Assembly (NCBI RefSeq): GCF_000337035.1
Contig: NZ_AOJL01000032.1
Coordinates: forward strand, 1-64,000
Direction of reading: 5' to 3'
DNA from: Halorubrum coriense DSM 10284
Lineage (GTDB): Archaea > Halobacteriota > Halobacteria > Halobacteriales > Haloferacaceae
Length of the DNA stretch: 64,000 nt
The first letter of the stretch is position 1; each line of letters starts with the position of its first letter. The notes below the pieces were generated by a model. That model made no database searches. It saw only the letters and a list, made by a program, of their open reading frames with translations, and was not told the origin of the DNA. Position numbers and translations under genes: made by a program. Shown here piece by piece: positions 58,058 to 64,000 of this stretch.

Positions 58058-59221
58058 ATGGACGAGAACGGCGTCGACGCCGCTGTCGACGGCGCGGCCG
58101 ACCCGCTCGCCGACGAAGACGTCGCCCGCGTGCTCGGGCCGGACGGCAGCCCCCTGCCGGACGCGACGGTCCCGGACCTCTCGGACGAGCGGTTCCGCGC
58201 CATCTACCGCGATCTGGTCGTCACGCGCCGGTTCGACGAGCGCGCCGTGAGCCTCCAGCGACAGGGACGGATCGGGACGTACGCGCCCTGCGCGGGGCAG
58301 GAGGGGTCCGCCGTCGGGTCGACCCACGCGCTCGCGGACGACGACCTGATCAGCTACCAGTACCGCGAGCACGGCGCGGTCGTCGTCCGCGACCTGCTCG
58401 ACGCGTACCTCCCCTACTGGATGGGCCACGAGGCCGGGACGGAGGCGATCGCCGACGGCGACGTTTTCCCGCTGAACATCGGCATCGCGGCGCACCTGCC
58501 GCACGCGGTCGGGGCCGCGTGGGCGTTCGACCACCGCGACGAGGACCGCGTCGTCGCCTGTCACTTCGGCGACGGCGCGACCAGCGAGGGTGACTTCCAC
58601 GAGGCGATGAACTTCGCCGGCGTCTTCGACACGCCGACGCTGTTCTGCTGTCACAACAACGGCTGGGCCATCTCGATCCCCGAGGCGCGACAGACCGCGA
58701 GCGACACCTTCGCGCGGAAGGCGACCGCCTACGGCTTCGACGGCGTCCGCGTCGACGGGATGGACCCGCTCGCGAGCTACGCGGTCACGCGGGAGGCGGC
58801 CGAGCGAGCCCGGCGCGACGGCGGAGACGCGGGCGGAGACGGCCCCGCGGACGGCCCGCGGCCGGTCCTCATCGAGTTCGTGGAGTACCGGTTCGGCGCG
58901 CACACGACGGCGGACGACCCGACGGCCTACCGCGAGCCCGACGACGTGGACCCGTGGCGCGCGCTCGACCCGCTCGACCGGATGGAGGCGTTCCTCCGCG
59001 CGACCGGCCGGATCGACGACGAGGGCGTCGTGGCGGTCCGCGACGAGGCCGACGAGGTCGTGGCCGAGGCGATAGACGCGGCGGAGGCGGTCGCGGCCGA
59101 CCCCGCCGAGATGTTCGACCGCGCGTTCGCCGAACTCCCCCGCGAACTCCGCCGCCAGCGCGACGACCTCCTCGCGGCCGTCGAGGAACACGGCGACGAG
59201 GCGTTCCTGCGCGAGGAGTGA
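58058..59221 (+). CDS. 2-oxoacid dehydrogenase E1 component, alpha subunit
   Basis: A 387-residue thiamine-diphosphate subunit. The ThDP-Mg motif is ACHFGDGATSEGDFHEAMNF followed by CHNNGWAIS (G-D-G...N-N). The substrate loop has GQEGSAVGSTHAL. The C-terminal helices match E1-alpha of pyruvate or branched-chain dehydrogenases. It needs an E1-beta to work, but no E1-beta, E2 or E3 gene is adjacent, and the ends of the neighbouring genes are unrelated. The substrate is unknown; haloarchaea carry several such paralogues. ATG 58058; TTG 58052 is in the same frame. Confidence 0.87.
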   Translation: MDENGVDAAVDGAADPLADEDVARVLGPDGSPLPDATVPDLSDERFRAIYRDLVVTRRFDERAVSLQRQGRIGTYAPCAGQEGSAVGSTHALADDDLISYQYREHGAVVVRDLLDAYLPYWMGHEAGTEAIADGDVFPLNIGIAAHLPHAVGAAWAFDHRDEDRVVACHFGDGATSEGDFHEAMNFAGVFDTPTLFCCHNNGWAISIPEARQTASDTFARKATAYGFDGVRVDGMDPLASYAVTREAAERARRDGGDAGGDGPADGPRPVLIEFVEYRFGAHTTADDPTAYREPDDVDPWRALDPLDRMEAFLRATGRIDDEGVVAVRDEADEVVAEAIDAAEAVAADPAEMFDRAFAELPRELRRQRDDLLAAVEEHGDEAFLREE

Positions 59222-59243
59222 GCGGACCGAGACGAGGCTTCTC

Positions 59244-60560
59244 CTATAAGTACCCGCCCGCCGCGCTCGCCGCCGTCCGCCCGCTTTCGAGCCCCCCTTG
59301 GATCGACGACCACTCCGTGTAGTCGCCGGCGAGGACGACCGGGCCCTCGGGGTCGTCCGGGTCCGGGAGGTCGGCGTGGACGCCGGGCGGCTGCGCGAAC
59401 TGCGCGAACCGGACCCGGTGGACGTCGACGGTCTCCAGCCCGGCGAAGTCGCGCTCGGGGTACCACGCCTCCAGCGCGTCGCGGACGTCGGCGCGGAGCG
59501 CGTCAGCGGGGCGGTCGAGGGAGTCCTCGCCGAGGAACGTCGCCGCGAGCAGCGCGCGGTCGTCGGGCGCGTACTCGGGCGCGACCTCCGACATCGGGAC
59601 CACGGCGTTCGGCGACTCGGCCGCGGCGTTGAGCAGGATCCGCCCGCCGGTCTCGAACGACTCGCCCGCGGGGAGCGCGTACCAGCCGGTGACGTTCGGC
59701 ACGCCCTCGGTCGGCACCGACTCGACGCCGGTGAGCCGCCGCGCCTCGGGCGGCGAGGCCGCGACGACCACCGCGTCCGCCTCGCGCGTCGAGCCGTCCG
59801 CTAGCTCGACGGTCGCGCCGTCGGCGTCGGCGGTCCGGAACGGAATCCTGCCTTGCCCGGCGATCCGGACCGCCTCCACGTCCTCGCCGGTCTCGATCGC
59901 GACCCCGGCCTCGCGGGCGCGGTCGGCGAGCGCGGCGGGGAGTGCGGCCATCCCCTCGGCGGGGACGCCGATCGACCCGCGGCCCATCGCGCGGAACGTG
60001 TACTCGAACACCTGCTTCGAGGTCGAGAGGCTCCGGTCGAGCGTGATCCCCCCGTAGAACGGCTCGACGAAGTTCTCGACGTAGTCGTCGGCGAACCCCC
60101 AGTCGCGGAGGTACTCGCGGATCGGGGCGTCGCGCCCGGCGAAGAACTCGCCCTCGTCGCGGTTTCCGAGATCGTACCGGAGCGCGAGCGTCCGGAGCTT
60201 GTCGGAGAAAGAGACCTCTCGGTTCAGCAGCGAGGGGAGCGCGGACAGCGGGTCTCGGAGGGGGTCGCCGAGCACCGACCGCGAGCCCGGCCGGCAGATC
60301 GTCGCGCCCGGCGCGAAGGTCCGGAGGTCGAGGTCGTCGAGCCCCTCGGAGCCGAGTTCGCGCTCGACGGCGGGGTAGCTCGAAAAGAGGACTTGGAAGC
60401 CGCGGTCGAGCGTGAACCCGTCGACGGTCTCGGTCCGGACGCGCCCGCCGACCTCGGGCCGTCGCTCGAACAGCGTCACGTCCGCGCCCGCCTCCGCGAG
60501 CCGCGTCGCCGCGACGAGCCCCGCGAGCCCGCCGCCGACGACCGTGGCGTCTCCGTTCAT
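59244..60560 (-). CDS. FAD-dependent amine-oxidase-type oxidoreductase (desaturase-like)
   Basis: A 438-residue flavoprotein. The dinucleotide fold is ATVVGGGLAGLVAATRLAEAG, then RRPEVGGRVRTETVDGF. A C-terminal LAGDYTEWSSIQGGLESGR places a second FAD contact. The middle shows the usual substrate-domain pattern and FYGGITLDRSL. It resembles protoporphyrinogen-oxidase-like and carotenoid-desaturase-like proteins; the true substrate is unknown. It converges with the E1-alpha gene and is divergent from the threonine-synthase-like gene, with the structured element between. Confidence 0.83.
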   Translation of the reverse strand: MNGDATVVGGGLAGLVAATRLAEAGADVTLFERRPEVGGRVRTETVDGFTLDRGFQVLFSSYPAVERELGSEGLDDLDLRTFAPGATICRPGSRSVLGDPLRDPLSALPSLLNREVSFSDKLRTLALRYDLGNRDEGEFFAGRDAPIREYLRDWGFADDYVENFVEPFYGGITLDRSLSTSKQVFEYTFRAMGRGSIGVPAEGMAALPAALADRAREAGVAIETGEDVEAVRIAGQGRIPFRTADADGATVELADGSTREADAVVVAASPPEARRLTGVESVPTEGVPNVTGWYALPAGESFETGGRILLNAAAESPNAVVPMSEVAPEYAPDDRALLAATFLGEDSLDRPADALRADVRDALEAWYPERDFAGLETVDVHRVRFAQFAQPPGVHADLPDPDDPEGPVVLAGDYTEWSSIQGGLESGRTAASAAGGYL

Positions 60561-60610
60561 ACGAGACGTTTCGGGGCGCGGGTTGATAAGCGGCGGCGGG
60601 TCGAGACGGA

Positions 60611-60633
60611 CGCTCCCGAAGCCCCAGCCGCTC
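60611..60633 (-). repeat. stray 3'-tail fragment of the structured element
   Basis: On the minus strand GGCTGGGGCTTCGGGAGCGT repeats the tail of the element and the start of the 63-base tandem units at 54058. It lies about 95 bases beyond the 3' end of copy C. Between the two (60634-60728) and in 60561-60610 I see nothing else. Confidence 0.55.
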
Positions 60634-60728
60634 CGTTATGAGTACTCGACGACGGATCGGTGGTGACCACTGCTGACGCCTCAGTCGCTCGCCGGTACGC
60701 GATCGATACTTCCGCGGTGAACACCTCT

Positions 60729-60990
60729 GAAGCCCCAGCCGCGAGGACTCGCGTGACTCGCTGCCCTCCTCGGTCGCTCGCTCCGTTCGCTCCCCGTGGC
60801 GCTTGCGTCGTCAGGCTTCGCCCTCGCGGCTGCCCCTTTGAGTCCCACCCCGCACGTCAACCGCGCCTCACGCCTCCCCAGCCTCGCGGCTCGTTCGGGG
60901 CTCCCTGCGGTCGCCCCTCACTCACCGCGTCCCTCGCGCGCGCTCCTCGCGGCCGCCTTCGGCGGCCACTCGGAGGCACGCGCCACCGCC
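60729..60990 (-). repeat. structured intergenic element, copy C (candidate non-coding RNA)
   Basis: Same family as at 35740 and 53815, on the minus strand, core 60983 down to 60729. P1: GCGCGTG (60983-60977) with CGCGCGC (60942-60936, one G-T pair), then CTCC with GGAG, a GA/GA loop, and GTGGCCGCC with GGCGGCCGC closed by GAA. P2: CGCGG with CCGCG, GT with AC, GA/GA and GGGGC with GCCCC. P3: CAGCCGCGAGG with CCTCGCGGCTG, GGG/GGG and outer AAG with CTT. It has no TTTATAAAC box before it, unlike copies A and B, though the adjacent GCGGTGGCGCGTGCC is shared with copy B. The gap 60561-61064 holds only this, a tail fragment and the start region of the next gene. Confidence 0.72.
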
Positions 60991-61064
60991 GTCCGGAGCC
61001 TCGTCGAGACGGCCGTCCGCTCCCGAGTGCGAAGCGATTAGTCGCCGCCGCCGCAAGGTTCGGT

Positions 61065-62315
61065 ATGGATATCACCGAGACCACGCCGGCGTTTCGCGGG
61101 CTGGAGAGTCGGGCGTCGGGTCGCGTCCACGAGACCGCCGACTCGGCGGCCATCGACGACGACGAGCGCGCGCGCGGCCTCGACCCCGTCTACGACTACG
61201 ACGCGGTCGACCCCGACGACCTCTTCGACCCGGCGGCCCGCGGCGGGAGCGGCGACGCCCGGACCGCGCCCGCGACCGCCCGCGGCCACTGGCGCTTCGA
61301 CGCGCTGCTGCCCTTCCCGGCCGGCGAGGCGCTCACCGCCGGCGAGGGCGGCACGCCGCTCGTGGCCACGGACCGGCTCGCGGACGAGCTCGACGTCGAC
61401 GCGGTGTACGTCAAAGACGAGGGTCGCAACCCGACCGGGACGGTCCTCGACCGCGGCCTCTCCGTCGCCGTGACCGCGGTCGCGAAGCGGGCGGCGGCCG
61501 AGGGGGTCGACGTCGAGCCGCTCGTCTGCGCGAGCCCGGGGAACGCCGGGCAGTCGATGGCGGCGTACGCGGGCCGGGCGGACCTGCGGTCGTACGCGTT
61601 CGTCCCCTCGCGGTGCGCCTTCTCAAACAAGTCGATGACCAACGTCCACGGCGGCGAGATGCGCGTGGTGGGCGGGCGCTTCCCGGACGCGGCCGACGCG
61701 GTCGACGAGCAGCTCGCGACCGACTACACCGACCTCGGCGAGTTCGCCACGCCGTACCGCCACGAGGGCGCGAAGACGGTCGCGTTCGAGCTGGTCGCCG
61801 ACCTCGGCGACGCCCCCGACGTCGTCGTCGTCCCGACCGGGTCGGGCGAGGTCGTCGCGGGCGTCCACAAGGGGTTCGTCGAGCTCGACCGGGTGGACGC
61901 CATCGACGAGACGCCCCGGATCGTCGCCGCGCAGGCGGCCGGCTGCGCCCCCGTCGCGGCCGCCGTCGAGCGCGGCCTCGACGAACCGGAGCCGTGGGGG
62001 ACGCCCGACACCATCTGCGGCGAACTGGAGATCCCGGACCCCGCGGGCGGTGCCGCGGCCGTCGAGGCCGTCACCGAGAGCGGCGGGACCGCGGTCGGCG
62101 TCGACGACGACGACATCCTCGCGAGCGCGGTCGCCGTGGCCCAGAACGAGGTCGTCGAGATGGGCGCGACGGGCGGCGCGGCCCCCGCCGGCGCGTGGGC
62201 GCTCGCCGAGGACGATTTCTTCGACGGCGACGAGACCGTCGTGCTCCTCAACAGCGACGCCGGGCTGAAGACGCCCGACATCCTGCGCAGCCACCTGATG
62301 GGTCAGGGGATCTGA
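61065..62315 (+). CDS. threonine-synthase-like protein lacking the PLP lysine
   Basis: A 416-residue fold-type II protein similar to threonine synthase. It keeps PLVATDRLADELDVDAVYVK, DEGRNPTG, a substrate-loop-like SPGNAGQSMAAYAG, and VVVPTGSGEVVAGVHKGF in the place of the phosphate-binding Gly loop. In threonine synthases the next motif is T-G-S-F-K-D-R-G with the Schiff-base Lys. Here it is TGTVLDRG, with Leu128 in that place. It therefore should not form the internal aldimine. It could be a regulatory or scaffolding paralogue, or a non-PLP enzyme. ATG 61065 is chosen since upstream in-frame sequence is the structured element. Confidence 0.83.
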   Translation: MDITETTPAFRGLESRASGRVHETADSAAIDDDERARGLDPVYDYDAVDPDDLFDPAARGGSGDARTAPATARGHWRFDALLPFPAGEALTAGEGGTPLVATDRLADELDVDAVYVKDEGRNPTGTVLDRGLSVAVTAVAKRAAAEGVDVEPLVCASPGNAGQSMAAYAGRADLRSYAFVPSRCAFSNKSMTNVHGGEMRVVGGRFPDAADAVDEQLATDYTDLGEFATPYRHEGAKTVAFELVADLGDAPDVVVVPTGSGEVVAGVHKGFVELDRVDAIDETPRIVAAQAAGCAPVAAAVERGLDEPEPWGTPDTICGELEIPDPAGGAAAVEAVTESGGTAVGVDDDDILASAVAVAQNEVVEMGATGGAAPAGAWALAEDDFFDGDETVVLLNSDAGLKTPDILRSHLMGQGI

Positions 62316-62358
62316 GGAAAAGCGTCGGTTAGGGTTCGGTGCGGCTATCGCGGGTCGC

Positions 62359-63564
62359 TCACTCGCGCCGCGCGAGCAGGCCCGTCGCGAGCAGCGCGAG
62401 CGCGGCCGCGACGACGCCGAACCCGGGCGACTCGGCGCCGGTGTCGCCGGCGCTGCCGCCCGCGTCCGTCTCGTTTCCGTCCATGTCGTCGGTCGAGGAG
62501 TCGTTCTCGGTCGCGTCCCCGTCGTCGGACGATCCGTCACCCGACGAGCCCTCGTCGGACGAACTGTCGTCCGACGACTCGCCGCTCGTATCTTGGAGTT
62601 CGACCACCGCGTTCGACAGCGTCTCCGTCGACACGATCACGCTGCGCGGCGCCGGTTGGTTGAGGTAGTTCACGTCCATCACGACGTAGTTCCCCTCGAC
62701 GCCGGCGGTCGTGCTGGCGTACGGCTCCTGTTCGAGGATCGCGGCCTCGGGGTCGGTGACGAGGATCAGTTCGGGGTCCGTCTCGAGGATGACCTCGTCG
62801 GAGAGCTGGGGGTACGCCTCGTACTCCGCGGCGACGTTGTCGGTCCCCCCGGCGTTCATGATCGCGTCGATGAACGTGTTGTTCGCGGCGACGTAGCCGC
62901 CGCCGAGCGGGTAGAGCGCGGCGGGGCGGTCGACGTCGGCCGTCCGGTTCTCCGCGGCCGCGACCGCCTCGTTCATCTCCGCGTTGGTCTCGGTCGCGGC
63001 CTCGCACGCGCCGACGAGCCGGCCGATCGTCTCCGTCTTCTCGGCGATGTCCTCGACGGAGGTCGCGGCCGGGAAGTGGTACACCGTCAGCCCCTGCTCG
63101 CGGAGCGGCCCGACGTCGGCAGCCGAGGAGTTCGGGGCCAGCACGAGGTCGGGCTCGGTGTCGACGACGCGCTCGACGCTCGCGCCGAACTCGGCGGAGA
63201 CGTTCGCGCGCTCCTCGGCGCCGTCGAGGTAGAACGCGAACCGGCTCACGCCGACGACGCGGTCCTCTTGGCCGAGTTCCCACAGCGTCTGCGCGGCCGA
63301 CGGGTTGAGCGTCGTGATCCGCTCGGGACGCTCCTCCAGCGTCACCGTGGTCCCGGTCGCGTCGGTCGCGTTGAGCGGGAACCCGCAGGCGTCGTCGGTC
63401 TGCGTGGGGCCGGCCGCCTCCGCGGCTCCGACCGCCGGCTGCGCGCCCGCGGTCGGTCCGTCCGTCGTTATCGTCGGCTGTGCGCCCGCGGCCGTCCCCG
63501 CGACGCCGCCGAGGAGGGCGGTCGTCACCAGCGCGGCCATCGCGATCGCGAAGCTGTTTCGCAT
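62359..63564 (-). CDS. btuF: PGF-CTERM-anchored ABC substrate-binding protein, BtuF-like
   Basis: A 401-residue binding protein. Signal peptide 1-28 (MAALVTTALLGGVAGTAAGA). The binding domain has PERITTLNPSAAQTLWELGQ, VVGVSRFAFYLDGAEERANV, DTEPDLVLAPNSSAADVGPL and ADYLNQPA-type VMDVNYLNQPAPRSV, the TroA/BtuF fold for cobalamin or iron complexes. A Ser/Asp/Glu spacer (about residues 310-370) carries it to the surface signal SPGFGVVAAALALLATGLL with Arg tail, processed by archaeosortase A. It feeds the permease at 63627, with which it shares a promoter region. Ligand (B12 versus siderophore) is inferred. Confidence 0.86.
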   Translation of the reverse strand: MRNSFAIAMAALVTTALLGGVAGTAAGAQPTITTDGPTAGAQPAVGAAEAAGPTQTDDACGFPLNATDATGTTVTLEERPERITTLNPSAAQTLWELGQEDRVVGVSRFAFYLDGAEERANVSAEFGASVERVVDTEPDLVLAPNSSAADVGPLREQGLTVYHFPAATSVEDIAEKTETIGRLVGACEAATETNAEMNEAVAAAENRTADVDRPAALYPLGGGYVAANNTFIDAIMNAGGTDNVAAEYEAYPQLSDEVILETDPELILVTDPEAAILEQEPYASTTAGVEGNYVVMDVNYLNQPAPRSVIVSTETLSNAVVELQDTSGESSDDSSSDEGSSGDGSSDDGDATENDSSTDDMDGNETDAGGSAGDTGAESPGFGVVAAALALLATGLLARRE

Positions 63565-63585
63565 CGGATCGAGGACCGAACTCGT

Positions 63586-63601
63586 CCAATAAGTATTTAC
63601 C
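63586..63601. promoter_or_regulatory. overlapping divergent promoters of the btuF- and btuC-like genes
   Basis: CAATAAGTATTTACC in the 62-base gap gives a plus-strand box AGTATTTAC about 30 bases before ATG 63627, and a minus-strand box AATACTTATTG about 25 bases before ATG 63564. The two promoters overlap, so a single factor could control both. No B12 or iron operator was identified. Confidence 0.45.
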
Positions 63602-63626
63602 TACTACAAGTTGTGTTGGGAAACGT

Positions 63627-64000
63627 ATGCGACCCTGGGTGCGGTCCGCCGGATGGTCCGCGGCGGTAGCCGCGCTGCTGGCGGTCGTGATCGTCGTCAG
63701 CGCCGCGATCGGACCGGTCCGCATCCCGCCGGAGACCGTGGTGAAGTCGGTGCTGAACGCGCTCTCCGTACCGGCCGGGATCGAGGCGAGCGCGAGCGGC
63801 GTCGGGCCGCTGCCGGTCCCCGGCGTCGGGCCGCTCACGCTGCCCGGCGTCGACCTCGCGTTCGCGTCGCCGTTCGCGTTCCCGGTCGACGCCGTCCACC
63901 AGCGGATCGTCGTGGGCGTGCGGCTCCCGCGGATCCTGCTCGCCGCGCTCGTCGGCTTCGCGCTCGCGGCCGCCGGCACGGTGATGCAGGGCTTCTTCCG
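63627..64000 (+). CDS. btuC: FecCD/BtuC-type ABC transporter permease, N-terminal part
   Basis: 124 residues before the window edge. It has an N-terminal helix (AAVAALLAVVIVVSAAIGPV), the family loop IPPETVVKSVLNAL, and VDAVHQRIVVGVRLPRILLA then ALVGFALAAAGTVMQGFF, which is the FecCD signature L-P-R-x-L-x-A-x-L-x-G-x-x-L-x-x-x-G-x-x-x-Q. It is predicted to carry cobalamin or iron-siderophore with the BtuF-like partner. The long Gly/Pro/Val-rich loop between helices (GVGPLPVPGVGPL) is seen in haloarchaeal members. It continues past 64000. Confidence 0.84.
   Translation, partial: MRPWVRSAGWSAAVAALLAVVIVVSAAIGPVRIPPETVVKSVLNALSVPAGIEASASGVGPLPVPGVGPLTLPGVDLAFASPFAFPVDAVHQRIVVGVRLPRILLAALVGFALAAAGTVMQGFF

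Noticed and set aside
60660-61064. A possible N-terminal extension of the threonine-synthase-like protein
   Set aside because: The in-frame upstream sequence is the reverse complement of the structured element; homologous threonine synthases start near the chosen ATG 61065.
1-64000. CRISPR array, rRNA operon, intact insertion sequence or integrase
   Set aside because: No regularly spaced repeat-spacer series, no rRNA-like stretches and no transposase or tyrosine recombinase motifs were seen on either strand.

Overview
The window is high-G+C DNA (roughly 65-70% by eye) that codes for strongly acidic proteins with abundant Asp/Glu and short intergenic TATA-like boxes. It carries archaeal information genes (Spt5/NusG next to SecE and FtsZ, Dph5, DtdA, archaeal-type IleS) and haloarchaeal hallmarks: archaeosortase A, PGF-CTERM surface proteins, HEWD and MTH865 small proteins, and a 2-oxoacid:ferredoxin oxidoreductase. 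It is a chromosomal segment of a halophilic archaeon (class Halobacteria). A Halorubrum-like genus is my inference from style only. No rRNA, CRISPR array or intact insertion sequence was seen.

Layout. 0-11 kb: end of a PHP-family gene, a small membrane hydrolase, an aminotransferase, a PGF-CTERM surface protein, ileS, a GNAT acetyltransferase, an Lrp/AsnC regulator and a two-gene 2-oxoacid:ferredoxin oxidoreductase operon. 11-25 kb: dph5, two CBS-domain proteins, a frameshifted MgtC/DUF4010 membrane protein, artA, spt5-secE, ftsZ, dtdA, a Ca/Na antiporter, PhzF, a phosphodiesterase-superfamily protein, an HNH-like protein, a Yip1-like membrane protein and a lipoprotein. 25-28 kb: a large surface protein whose first ~600 codons are AT-rich and the rest GC-rich, so it looks chimeric. 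28-36 kb: HEWD protein, gltB, ABC exporter. 36-41 kb: a tRNA-Ala with duplicated copies of its 3' end downstream, a lipoprotein metalloprotease and a lactate permease. 41-53 kb: a PAS protein, a carotenoid desaturase, two tandem membrane proteins, purB, a PurN-AICARFT fusion, a tungstate-binding-like lipoprotein, an MFS carrier and an M42 peptidase. 54-64 kb: MTH865 protein, J-domain protein with phosphoesterase, alcohol dehydrogenase, an orphan E1-alpha, an FAD oxidoreductase, a threonine-synthase-like protein lacking its PLP lysine, and a divergent B12/iron-type ABC uptake pair.

Genes that work together: artA (14-15 kb) is the predicted processing enzyme for three PGF-CTERM proteins in the same window (2.1-3.4, 25.1-28.3 and 62.4-63.6 kb). 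purB and the PurN-AICARFT fusion are divergent purine genes. btuF-like and btuC-like genes share a promoter region.

The most unusual signal is a dispersed element of about 240-255 bp, present three times (35.77-36.01 kb +, 53.83-54.07 kb +, 60.98-60.73 kb -). Every copy lies between divergently transcribed genes. Its copies keep the same three hairpins while changing both sides of the stems, including one base pair that is A-T, G-C and C-G in the three copies. Conserved segments join the helices, and tandem GA/GA internal loops recur. It behaves like a structured RNA family or a structured intergenic repeat, and I do not recognise it as a named class. A 63-bp TATA-containing tandem triplication directly follows one copy.
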